From Lachnospiraceae bacterium UBA7202 (GTDB taxonomy: Bacteria > Bacillota > Clostridia > Lachnospirales > Lachnospiraceae): a stretch of DNA of 64,000 nucleotides. The stretch lies in the NCBI GenBank assembly GCA_002490705.1, contig DKUO01000048.1:15498-79497 (forward strand), given 5' to 3'. Below, one piece after another: positions 1 through 8,225 of this stretch (positions within the stretch are counted from its first letter, which is position 1; every line of letters starts with the position of its first letter). The translations under genes and the position numbers were made by a program. Under the pieces are notes generated by a model. The model made no database searches and was not told the origin of the DNA. It saw only the letters and a program-made list of their open reading frames with translations.

Positions 1-276
1 CAAAGCGGCTTTGGCTACCTCTCTGTTGACGTAAAGATAAAGCTGCAACAAGTTCTGTGCCACCTCATACTCCAAATGCAGAGAATCCATCAGCTCGCAC
101 ATACAGCCCTGTATCCTGCGGATGGCATTCTTAAAGTCCGTCCTGTTCCCTGCCTCCATGGACTCTTTCGCCTCATCAATGTAAAGCAGCGCCATTTCAT
201 ACAAAATAGTAATCAGCTGGGTTTTATTCGCCTGCGTGATCCGCAGGGTATACTCCTGTTTTAATTCCTTGGTCAT
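1..276 (-). CDS. fliS: Flagellar export chaperone FliS (3' end outside window)
   Basis: FliS binds the C-terminal helix of newly made flagellin in the cytoplasm and delivers it unpolymerised to the flagellar export gate. The 92 visible codons start at an ATG at 276 with AAGGAG about 8 bases upstream. The protein begins MTKELKQEYTLRITQANK and continues with the FliS helix pattern, including QLITILYEMAL and a long amphipathic helical stretch. The family is usually about 125 residues, so roughly 30 are missing at the window edge. It lies 50 bp downstream of flagellin on the same strand, the normal place for fliS, and very likely shares its transcript. Confidence 0.88.
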   Translation of the reverse strand, partial: MTKELKQEYTLRITQANKTQLITILYEMALLYIDEAKESMEAGNRTDFKNAIRRIQGCMCELMDSLHLEYEVAQNLLQLYLYVNREVAKAAL

Positions 277-313
277 TTTATGATCTCCTTGTTTTTGCTC
301 AACTCGCAAACCC

Positions 314-326
314 GTGCTTTCAGCAC
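314..326 (-). other. Small stem-loop between flagellin and fliS
   Basis: GTGCT and AGCAC form a 5-bp stem with a 3-base loop directly after the flagellin stop codon. It has no U-tract, so it is probably not a full terminator. It could lower read-through into fliS or protect the flagellin mRNA end; that is inference. Confidence 0.35.
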
Positions 327-1772
327 TTACTGTAACAGCTGTAATACCTGTGAGGGCCTTTCATTGGCCTGCGCCAGCATGGAAACTGCCGCCTGCGATA
401 TTACCTGCTCTGTGGTGTAATTCGTCATTTCCTCCGCCATATCCACATCCATGATACGGGAGTAAGAAGCGGTCATGTTCTCATTGGACACTGCCAGATT
501 GTTGACCGTGTGCTCTAGACGGTTCTGGTACGCACCCAGTCTGCTGCGCGCATCCGATACATAGAGAATCGCACCCTTGATCGCCCTGTTGGCGTCCGCA
601 CACGCCTCTATGGAGTCCGCCTCGCTTGTCTCTGAGACCATGGTCAAATCTTCCAGTCCCAGCCTGTTTAAAGAGATCGTAGGAATGCGGACCGCAAGCT
701 GCTGGCCCTCGTTAGCGCCGGTCTGGATATCCATGGAGCCGATGCCGGTAATATCAATCGTCAATTTCTCGTCCGTAATATCAACGATAGGATCAAACGT
801 TCCTCCATACAGGGAAACCTTCGCCTGCTTCGGCTGCTCCTCAGTATTCGGCACTGATGCCGGGGGATTACATATATATTCCAGATTTAAACCTTTGCCG
901 TCCGTAACGGTTATGGTATCTACGCCGCCATTGTTAGCAATCGTGACCGTTGCATCCTTCGGAATACTTGTTGCCCCCATTTTCTCCACGGCCGCAAAAA
1001 AGTTAGCTTTGACAGCCTCCTCATCCAGCTTCGGCACCCAGTTTGTTCCGTCATCCTCAAAATTATACGGCGCCTCAAACCCGGGAAAAATATTATCCGT
1101 ATCCTTCGGAATCTCAAGAGTCATTTCAAAATCCATCGGCCCGGTCAGTGTGATTTTCGTCTTTGTCGTATCGGAAACCTTCACACCTTCAGGAAATTCA
1201 GGACCCAGCGCAACTGTTGTCAAATCCTTATCGATCTTACCATTCTTATCGTAAACAATGTCCAGGTTACTGATCGAGTATTCTTTTATCGTCACCTTAT
1301 CCGAATAATAATCTACCTTTACCTTATAATTATTGGTATAGCCCCGCAGATCGAAAGAACCGTCTAACAGAGTCTGCCCGTTAAACTGCGTATCGGTAGA
1401 AATTCTGGTAATCTCCGCTTTCAGCTGCTGTACTTCCTGTTCCAGCGTCATACGGTCACCGGTGGTAAGCGTTCCCGTCTCACCCTTTACTGCCAGCTCG
1501 TTCATTCTTTGCAACATTTCGTGCACTTCCGACAACGCGCCGTCCGAAGTCTCAATCACGGAAATACCGTTGTTGGAGCTCTGTGTCGCCGAGCCGATGC
1601 CCGTAATCTGCATATTCATTCTTCTGCCGATGGCATAACCGGACGGATTATCCTTCGACGCCGTCACCTTCAGGCCCGAAGAGAGCCTTCCCAAAGATTG
1701 AGACACTCTGTTGTCCGATGCGTTTAATGCGTTGCTTGCGCGCATTGCCGGTGCGTTATAACTGATTTTCAT
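327..1772 (-). CDS. fliC/hag: Flagellin
   Basis: Structural subunit of the flagellar filament, 481 residues. The N-terminal D0/D1 region (about 1-140) starts MKISYNAPAMRASNALN and carries the conserved stretch LSSGLKVTASKDNPSGYAIG. The C-terminal D1/D0 region (about 370-481) has the SRLGAYQNRLEHTVNNLAV motif and ends SQVLQLLQ. The middle (about 145-365) is the variable surface domain, here about 220 residues and threonine/aspartate rich. AAGGAGG lies 8-10 bases before the ATG. It is 16 bp downstream of the giant flagellin-associated gene with no visible promoter between, so both probably depend on the sigma-D promoter at 4977-5003. Confidence 0.97.
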   Translation of the reverse strand: MKISYNAPAMRASNALNASDNRVSQSLGRLSSGLKVTASKDNPSGYAIGRRMNMQITGIGSATQSSNNGISVIETSDGALSEVHEMLQRMNELAVKGETGTLTTGDRMTLEQEVQQLKAEITRISTDTQFNGQTLLDGSFDLRGYTNNYKVKVDYYSDKVTIKEYSISNLDIVYDKNGKIDKDLTTVALGPEFPEGVKVSDTTKTKITLTGPMDFEMTLEIPKDTDNIFPGFEAPYNFEDDGTNWVPKLDEEAVKANFFAAVEKMGATSIPKDATVTIANNGGVDTITVTDGKGLNLEYICNPPASVPNTEEQPKQAKVSLYGGTFDPIVDITDEKLTIDITGIGSMDIQTGANEGQQLAVRIPTISLNRLGLEDLTMVSETSEADSIEACADANRAIKGAILYVSDARSRLGAYQNRLEHTVNNLAVSNENMTASYSRIMDVDMAEEMTNYTTEQVISQAAVSMLAQANERPSQVLQLLQ

Positions 1773-1788
1773 TTTGATTTCCTCCTTC

Positions 1789-4700
1789 TTATGCCGTCAG
1801 GACCGTGATAAATGCTTTTGCAATTCCATAAAGCTGTGCTGTCTGCTCTCCCGACCCGTCTTTTACCTCTTCTGATTTATAGTTTTCGCCGTTTACTTCC
1901 CTGCCCTGTAAAATAACCAGACTGCCGACTTCTCTGTCCTTCTCCGGGCCTGTAAGCGCCTTTTCCAGATTCTCCTGCCTGCCTTGCAGCCACTTTGTTC
2001 CCTCTGCGCTCTCACAGGCAATGTAACCGGACAGGCTCTGTTCCTTCAGCGAAAATTTAGCCGTGATCTGTCCGTATTCCTCCGTCTGTACCGTGACATT
2101 CACCTTTCCGGTCTCCTCGCCGTGCAGAACCTTTAAGTTAATCGCCGTCAGCTCGCCGTTTATCTCCACAGGGATTTGGTAATTTTCTTCCCGTGCATGG
2201 CTTCCCGCCAGAGCAAGCTGTTTTTTACAGCTCTGCAGCGTCCGCAGATCAAGGTAATCGTCTGCCGCATCCATAGCCTCTTCCAAGAGAGAAGAAAAGG
2301 TCTCCTGCATCTTCCCGTAAGCCTCCTGCGCGTTCTCTTTGTCCGTCAGGCTGTCTATCAGCGTTTCCGCTTTTGTCTTTCCCTCCGAATCCTCCGCGCC
2401 GCCCTCTAATTCCCGCAGCTTTCGGTATAGAGCGCCCGGCTTTTTGCGAAGGGCCGAAGCCGCCTCCAGATTGTTTGCCGTTACAGGCTGTCTGTATGCC
2501 AACAGCTCCTGTACCACAGCTTCCTCCACGTTCTCTAAACCGCGGTACGACTGTAACTGCTCCTGCATGTAAGCCTGTTCCAGAGAGGCGTCCGCCGCCT
2601 GCTGCCGCATAGCGTCCGCAAAAGCCTCCATGGTGGTCTCCGCCGTAAGCTGCGTCTGGGCCAGCTTTTCCGGCTCCATGGCATCCGCGATCTGTCCTGC
2701 CAGCATGTGGTAATAGCTTTCCGCCTGTTCGGAGGGCTGCTTTTCCTGTCCGCCCGTCTGATTTTCGTTTGCCGCGCTCTCCTGTCCCAGCGCCGGAAAT
2801 CCGCTTAAAATCTGATCTGTGATGGATTTATTTTTCATGACGCCGTCCACGCCCTCGAATCCATCGTCTACCCGGTAATCCATGCCCTGCCTTTTGGTGC
2901 TTCGCATGGCTGTCAGCAGATTGCTGAAAGAAATCTGTGCGCCTTCCTTTAAAAGGCTGCCCACCGCCGCATCGTCCGTCTTTTCCAGCTGGCGGAACAT
3001 CCGGTAAATCCCGATATAGGCTTCCCGCTCCTGTTCGGTAACCGCGTGGCTCTTTTCTAATTTATACAAATATTTACTGAATTTTTCTTCCCTCGCCGCA
3101 TCGTCCGCGCCGCTCTCATCCAAATACTGATTCAATTCGGCAATCGACATCGTAAGCGGATTTTTGCCATCCCGGATGGCTTGCAGGGACGCCGCCGGCG
3201 TCATTCTGCGGATGGTCTGCTGCAACTCCATGTCATACTTCTTCACCGCATCTATGTTGTCATCCGTGATATCCATACTGTTGTAGCCCAGAATCCGCAC
3301 CGCCCTGCGGTTCTCTTCGTTGGTCTCAAGGCCCATATCGTTCAAAATGTCGTCCACATTGCGGAAAGCCTTACGGATAGAATCGCCCATATCCGCTCTC
3401 GGCGCCGTCATCAGCGTTTCATAGGACTCTCTCGCCGATTCATAAGCATTCTTAAGGGCCGTGCCGTTTTCGTATACGCTGTCAAGTGTGAAGACCTCCC
3501 CTTCACCCAGATAGCGTCCAAGCACCGCCGCCGGCAGATAAGGAATCTCTGTAGTCTTTCGCTGTACCTCTTCGTAGAGCGCTGCCTTCCCGGCCGCTGC
3601 CGCTGCGTCAGGCTCTCCGAACAGCCTCTGATTCTGCTCCTGCTCCAATTTCTTTAACGCATCCACCAGCGTTTCCAGATCCGTCGTGTCAATGGAATAC
3701 CCGCTCTCCATCAGTTTGCGGTTTGCCTCAATGGTCATCATCAGCCGGATCTCTTCCAGCTGGCGTCTCTGCGTGACAGCCTGCGGCGTATCCGCCGCAT
3801 TACCTGCCTCTATCATTTCCTGCGCCTTTTGCAGATTGCGCAGGTTACACTCTTTCTCCTGTGCCACGGTAAGATCCACAGCCTCGTCACTGATCTGCCC
3901 GTAGCTTTCCATGTAATCAGCCGCCCGTTCCAACTCGCTTCTGCCGTCGGCCAGATTGGCGTCCCCCGCCTTCTTCCCATCGGAGATCGCCGCCGCCACG
4001 GCGGACAAAATCTTTGCCTGATCCCATGGCTGTCCCGCCTGCTTGATCTCATGAAGCGCTTCCATCGTCTCTGCGGTCAACGGTATGCCCACGCCGATCA
4101 GCCACTGTGCGCTCTTCACATTTTCCTCGCTGATATCAAGCCCGGCTTCTTCTAATACCCGGTCAATCTGAGGGCGAAGCTGTTCCCAATGATAATCCTC
4201 CGCCTTCTTCGCGTAATAGCCCGTGTCGTCCGCAGCATAATAACCATGACCCTGCCTGTGGCTGTCCGAAGCCGCACTGTGATCCGCCATATAAAAATTG
4301 TCAATGGTGGGCTCCATTCCGTTTTCCACCATATATTTTACGGCGCCTTCGCCGGGGAATCCCGTCTGCATCGCTCTCTCAAAAGCATCCTTCGCCGCCC
4401 GTACATTTTCCTGCGTAAGTGGAATATCATGCGCCCGAAACTGTTTCTCAAGCTCCGCCGCAAAGGCTTCGCTTCCTGTAATCTGTGCCAGCGTATCCGC
4501 ATCTAAATCGTCGGTATAGCCCGCTACTTCCGTGCCGCCTTTTACAAGCTCTGCCTTAATCTTGTCGACAATGGTGACAACCTCTTCCACATCCATATCA
4601 CCGGGATGATAGCCTTCCTCCCGCAGTCTGTCAAAATCTTCCTCAGACATAGTATTAGACATCACTGTCATAAAGTCTGTCTGCGTGGCCACGTCGATTG

Positions 4701-4893
4701 CCCCCGCATCCTGCATAACCTCTTCTGCGGTCTTTCCATGACCCCCGTAAGCGTTGTTATCCATAACTTTGCCAGAAATGTCTAATGCGTAATCACCCGA
4801 GCGCTCCGTCCTCGTCGTCCGGGTATCCCGATATGTAGTTGCCGCCCTGTCTACATTTTGATTTACCGTGCTGTGGTCAAACGTAATTTTCAT
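1789..4893 (-). CDS. Giant flagellin-associated protein (DUF6240-like) with a FliK-like C-terminus
   Basis: A 1034-residue, acidic, mostly helical protein without signal peptide or membrane segment. I recognise it as the DUF6240 type of protein found beside flagellin genes in Lachnospiraceae; its function is unknown. The last ~120 residues alternate strand-like segments (IPVEINGELTAINLKVL, GKVNVTVQTEEYGQITAKF) followed by a helix. This resembles the FliK C-terminal hook-length domain, a pattern-level resemblance only. I chose the ATG at 4893 (MKITFDHSTVNQN) instead of an upstream in-frame ATG at 4971, because the latter lies at or upstream of the predicted transcription start. The gene is first in the operon with flagellin and fliS, which points to a role in filament or hook assembly. 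Confidence 0.75.
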   Translation of the reverse strand: MKITFDHSTVNQNVDRAATTYRDTRTTRTERSGDYALDISGKVMDNNAYGGHGKTAEEVMQDAGAIDVATQTDFMTVMSNTMSEEDFDRLREEGYHPGDMDVEEVVTIVDKIKAELVKGGTEVAGYTDDLDADTLAQITGSEAFAAELEKQFRAHDIPLTQENVRAAKDAFERAMQTGFPGEGAVKYMVENGMEPTIDNFYMADHSAASDSHRQGHGYYAADDTGYYAKKAEDYHWEQLRPQIDRVLEEAGLDISEENVKSAQWLIGVGIPLTAETMEALHEIKQAGQPWDQAKILSAVAAAISDGKKAGDANLADGRSELERAADYMESYGQISDEAVDLTVAQEKECNLRNLQKAQEMIEAGNAADTPQAVTQRRQLEEIRLMMTIEANRKLMESGYSIDTTDLETLVDALKKLEQEQNQRLFGEPDAAAAAGKAALYEEVQRKTTEIPYLPAAVLGRYLGEGEVFTLDSVYENGTALKNAYESARESYETLMTAPRADMGDSIRKAFRNVDDILNDMGLETNEENRRAVRILGYNSMDITDDNIDAVKKYDMELQQTIRRMTPAASLQAIRDGKNPLTMSIAELNQYLDESGADDAAREEKFSKYLYKLEKSHAVTEQEREAYIGIYRMFRQLEKTDDAAVGSLLKEGAQISFSNLLTAMRSTKRQGMDYRVDDGFEGVDGVMKNKSITDQILSGFPALGQESAANENQTGGQEKQPSEQAESYYHMLAGQIADAMEPEKLAQTQLTAETTMEAFADAMRQQAADASLEQAYMQEQLQSYRGLENVEEAVVQELLAYRQPVTANNLEAASALRKKPGALYRKLRELEGGAEDSEGKTKAETLIDSLTDKENAQEAYGKMQETFSSLLEEAMDAADDYLDLRTLQSCKKQLALAGSHAREENYQIPVEINGELTAINLKVLHGEETGKVNVTVQTEEYGQITAKFSLKEQSLSGYIACESAEGTKWLQGRQENLEKALTGPEKDREVGSLVILQGREVNGENYKSEEVKDGSGEQTAQLYGIAKAFITVLTA

Positions 4894-4943
4894 AAAGTAA
4901 TCGTCCCCATACAAAATGTAGTGTGCTCTTTTATTTATAGTAC

Positions 4944-4979
4944 AATAAAGGGCGAATGCTTTCACATTCACCCTTTATT
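4944..4979 (-). other. Long inverted repeat overlapping the flagellar promoter
   Basis: Two 15-base arms (4944-4958 and 4965-4979) pair with a single G-U wobble on the minus-strand RNA around a 6-base loop. There is no U-tract beyond the stem. The right arm overlaps the sigma-D -10 element, and a transcript starting near 4970 would carry the inner part (GAATG/CATTC) as a 5'-terminal stem-loop. Confidence 0.6.
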
Positions 4980-5003
4980 TCGGCATAACTGCCCCATTTC
5001 TTA
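4977..5003 (-). promoter_or_regulatory. Sigma-D (sigma-28) flagellar promoter
   Basis: On the minus strand TAAG, 15 bases, then GCCGAAAT. The flagellar sigma consensus is TAAA-N15-GCCGATAT, so this matches at all but two positions with exact spacing. It sits about 85 bp before the chosen start of the giant flagellin-associated gene and would drive the operon through flagellin and fliS. Confidence 0.75.
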
Positions 5004-5061
5004 ACCTTTTTCGTTTTTTTCTGTGCGGGCAGTCGCTTTTCTCAAAAAATCCTTTTTAATC

Positions 5062-6040
5062 TCATCCGTTTTGCATCCTGATCTGTTCTTCCTCAATGGC
5101 CTCATAGCGCACCAGTTTCGCCCCATCCAAATCCTCCTTGTGCATATCTACCGCGGTAATTTGATGGTTATTGTAGGCAGTATAGTAATAGATACCCTTA
5201 TCTGCATTGCAGCAGGAGGTGTAGAGCGTGATCTCGCACTTACCGCTCTCCAGCTCGCAGCAGCCTCTCTGCTGGTCTACCGAATTCAAAATATGGAAAA
5301 ACTGGCTGACGCTTTCTTTCTCGCCTTCACCGGAAACCGAATTCATCTTGGTAAATGCCGCCCTGACAAACCGGGACTGTGAAGAGAGATCACCCGGAAG
5401 GCCGATGGCCCCCATGCCGCGGCTGTAAGGCTCCAGCGTAAGTCCCGGCGCAAAAGTATTTTTCGGCGGTTTTACGGACAACGCCATATAATTGCGCAGG
5501 GCCGCCATCTGCATGTCGAAGGGCGGATTGTTCGTCAGGACGCCCACGGGATTTTCATATATCTTCACCCCCGCTTCCACCGATTCAATCACAACCGACT
5601 CTTCCCTGTCCGCAAGAATCCAATGCAGCTGCGCAAGCGGCAGATCATTGCTGAAAGGGATATTGGTGATATTGATTTTTTCTAAAAGCTTCCTCGCTTC
5701 CTTTACCGAAACGCACTGCCCGAGTATCCACGGGATAAATTCAAACTGCGCAATGTTATCCTTTCCCTCTTCCCGTTTCCGATAAACCGCGTTCCCGACA
5801 AAATTGAGGCCGGCCATCCCCAGCCCTTTTTCATTGACCGCTTCGTAATACAGGGGATAATCTTCCACCACACAGGCCATACCGATCATGGCATAGTGGT
5901 TATCCCACATTCCTTTTTCCAAAAAACGGAACGGATATTTTCTGGGGGGTGACCGTAATCTCGTCCCCATAGGAAAACTCATAATCCAAAGTTCGTCCGA
6001 AATAAAAATCCTTCGTCTTATATGTTGCCGCCGTACACAT
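5062..6040 (-). pseudogene. bsh: Bile salt hydrolase / choloylglycine hydrolase, frameshifted
   Basis: Ntn-hydrolase that would deconjugate glycine- or taurine-bile salts. The native start is the ATG at 6040 after GGAAAGGAG, giving MCTAATYKTKDFYFGRTLDY with nucleophile Cys2, plus Arg16 and Asp19. After codon 32 a run of six C (5944-5949 on plus as G) has one base too many. Reading on in frame stops about 12 codons later, while removing one C continues into PRKYPFRFLEKG and the complete rest of the family sequence. The downstream frame keeps GLNFVGNAVY, LTNNPPF and SRFVRA, which hold the other family active-site residues, and a normal C-terminus near YNNHQITAVDM. As given, the gene cannot make an active enzyme. 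A sequencing error, genuine decay, or slippage-based switching all remain possible. Confidence 0.85.
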
Positions 6041-6110
6041 AATACCTCTCCTTTCCTAACTATATGCTGTCTACTTAAGGCCGTTTTGAAAATATCCTGA
6101 TAATGTAAAG

Positions 6111-6147
6111 AAACCACACACCCATAATTCGCATGAATGTGTGGTTT
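6111..6147 (-). terminator. Terminator after glgB
   Basis: Perfect 10-bp arms AAACCACACA and TGTGTGGTTT around a 17-base loop, starting about 33 bases after the glgB stop. The U-tract is short. It separates glgB from the bile salt hydrolase relic. Confidence 0.6.
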
Positions 6148-6179
6148 TATTGTATGCAAAAAAATCTGAAAATTGCAAA

Positions 6180-8183
6180 TCAGAAAATAAAGATCGCGGC
6201 GGTATAAGGTTGCAGGTCAAAGGAAATACTATAATCCTTGAAATTACACGGCTCCTTCACTGCCATGATCTCGGCAGGGATCTCGCTTCCGTTTCCGCCA
6301 AATCTCTTTTCGTCGCTGTTTAAAAGAAGTTTATACTTTTTCTTCTTCGGTACGCCCACCTTGTAGTTCTCCCATTTCATAGGCGTCATGTTCAGCACAA
6401 ACATAATGTTGTTTTTGCCAGTTCCGTCCTTTCGGTAGAAGCTGTAAACACTGTGATCCGCGTCGTCCGCATTCAGCCACTCAAAACCGGCCCAGTCATT
6501 GTCAATCGTATACATAGCCGGATACTTTCTGTAAATGGCCAAAAGCTCTTTCACATACTCCTGCATTCCTCTGTTTTGCTCTTCGCCCAGCAGATACCAG
6601 TCAAGCTCCCTTGTCTCGCTCCACTCTCTCTCCTGTCCGAAATCCTGTCCCATAAAGAGAAGCTTTTTACCGGAATGCCCGATCATATAGCCGTAGCCCA
6701 CACGCAGGTTAGCATATTTATCCACAGGATAGCCCGGCATCTTGTTTACCATGGAACATTTCAAATGCACGACCTCATCATGGGAGAGCGGCAGGATATA
6801 ATTTTCACTGTTATTATAGCTCATGGCAAAAGTCATGGCATAGTGGTTATTCTTGCGGAAATAGGGATCCAATTTCATATATTCGCAGAAGTCATGCATC
6901 CAGCCCATATTCCATTTAAAGCTGAAGCCAAGGCCGTCCTCCTCCACCTTGCCCGTAACCTTCGGCCATGCCGTAGATTCCTCCGCAATGGTGAGAAATC
7001 CGGGATATCCGCCGTGTACCACGGAATTTAAATGTTTAAAGAATTCGATCGCATCCAGATTCTCTTTGCCGCCATATTTATTGGGCACCCATTGTCCCGC
7101 CTGCTTGCTGTAATCCAGATAAAGCATGGAAGCCACCGCGTCAATTCTGATGCCGTCTATATGGAACTCCCTGATCCAGAAAAGAACATTGGCAATCAGG
7201 AAATTTCTGACTTCGTTTTTAGCATAATTAAAAATCTTAGTGCCCCAATCGGGATGTTCCCCGATCCTCGGATCGGGATGCTCAAAAATACACTGCCCGT
7301 CAAAGCGGCCAAGGCCATGGGCATCGGTCGCGAAATGAGCCGGAACCCAATCAAGAATAACGCCGATTTTATTTTTATGTAAGGTATTGATCAGGTACAT
7401 AAAATCGGAAGGGTCTCCATGTCTGGAAGTGGGCGCATAGTAACCCGTCACCTGATACCCCCAGGAGCCGTCATAGGGATACTCTGCAATTCCCATAAGC
7501 TCTATGTGGGTATAGTGCATTTCCTTCAGGTAGTCTACCACCCTGTCCGCAAACTCCCGATAATTATAGAAACCTTCCTCTGTGCCGTCTGGATGTTTCA
7601 TCCAGGAACCAATATGACATTCATAAATAGCCATAGGTTCCTTGTTGTAATCTTTCCTCTCCCTCTCGGCAAGCCATGCGCCGTCTGTCCATTTAAACTT
7701 ACTGATATCGAAGGTTTTAGACGCATTACCGGGACGCATTTCCGAATAGTTCGCAAAAGGATCCGCCTTGTAAAGTTTTTCTCCCGCAGGCGTCCGAATC
7801 AGATACTTATAAAGCTCATTTTCCCCCACACCCGGAATGAAAAGCTTATGAATGCCGCCGGGGCCAAGCTTTTCCATTTTATCCTTTTCCTCGTCCCAGC
7901 CGTTAAAGGTTCCGATCACATGCACGCTGGCCGCATTGGGCGCCCACACGGCAAAGCACATACCCTTTACGCCGTTTTCCATGGAAGGATGCGCGCCCAG
8001 CTTTTTATAAATATCATAATGCGTGCCCTGCGCGAACACATACTGATCCGCTTCCGAGATAAACACTTCCCCAGGTTCATTTTTCTCAACCTGCTTTACA
8101 ACCTTCTTCTCTGCCTTTGGCTCCGCTGCTTTTCCCTGCTTTTTTTGCCTTTCCGATGTTTTAGCCGTTTTCTTTACCGCCAT
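6180..8183 (-). CDS. glgB: 1,4-alpha-glucan branching enzyme (GH13)
   Basis: Makes the alpha-1,6 branches of glycogen in the cytoplasm. The 667 residues comprise a lysine-rich N-terminal extension (about 1-35), a CBM48-type beta domain (about 55-150, with FAVWAPNAASVHVIGTFNGW), the GH13 barrel (about 185-560) and a C-terminal beta domain. Catalytic residues are visible: nucleophile Asp348 in DGIRIDAV, acid/base Glu401 in TIAEES and Asp469 in LSHDEVVH. The start ATG is preceded by an AGGGGG ribosome site. No other glycogen gene is adjacent, so it stands alone here. The lysine/alanine-rich N-terminal tail is unusual for GlgB and looks unstructured. Confidence 0.96.
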   Translation of the reverse strand: MAVKKTAKTSERQKKQGKAAEPKAEKKVVKQVEKNEPGEVFISEADQYVFAQGTHYDIYKKLGAHPSMENGVKGMCFAVWAPNAASVHVIGTFNGWDEEKDKMEKLGPGGIHKLFIPGVGENELYKYLIRTPAGEKLYKADPFANYSEMRPGNASKTFDISKFKWTDGAWLAERERKDYNKEPMAIYECHIGSWMKHPDGTEEGFYNYREFADRVVDYLKEMHYTHIELMGIAEYPYDGSWGYQVTGYYAPTSRHGDPSDFMYLINTLHKNKIGVILDWVPAHFATDAHGLGRFDGQCIFEHPDPRIGEHPDWGTKIFNYAKNEVRNFLIANVLFWIREFHIDGIRIDAVASMLYLDYSKQAGQWVPNKYGGKENLDAIEFFKHLNSVVHGGYPGFLTIAEESTAWPKVTGKVEEDGLGFSFKWNMGWMHDFCEYMKLDPYFRKNNHYAMTFAMSYNNSENYILPLSHDEVVHLKCSMVNKMPGYPVDKYANLRVGYGYMIGHSGKKLLFMGQDFGQEREWSETRELDWYLLGEEQNRGMQEYVKELLAIYRKYPAMYTIDNDWAGFEWLNADDADHSVYSFYRKDGTGKNNIMFVLNMTPMKWENYKVGVPKKKKYKLLLNSDEKRFGGNGSEIPAEIMAVKEPCNFKDYSISFDLQPYTAAIFIF

Positions 8184-8225
8184 AAACCAACCCCCTGTTT
8201 TACTTAATATTCATTTTATGAGCAT

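Noticed and set aside
4894..4971. Upstream in-frame ATG (4971) as start of the giant flagellin-associated gene
   Set aside because: It lies at the predicted transcription start and inside the inverted repeat, and the added residues look like non-coding translation. The ATG at 4893 gives a normal start.
4944..4979. Inverted repeat as the terminator of the bile salt hydrolase transcript
   Set aside because: No U-tract follows and it overlaps the sigma-D -10. A partial terminator role cannot be excluded but is not supported.
6041..6159. N-terminal extension of the bile salt hydrolase frame up to 6159
   Set aside because: It is the wrong frame over the true 5' coding region. The real start with Cys2 is at 6040 in another frame.
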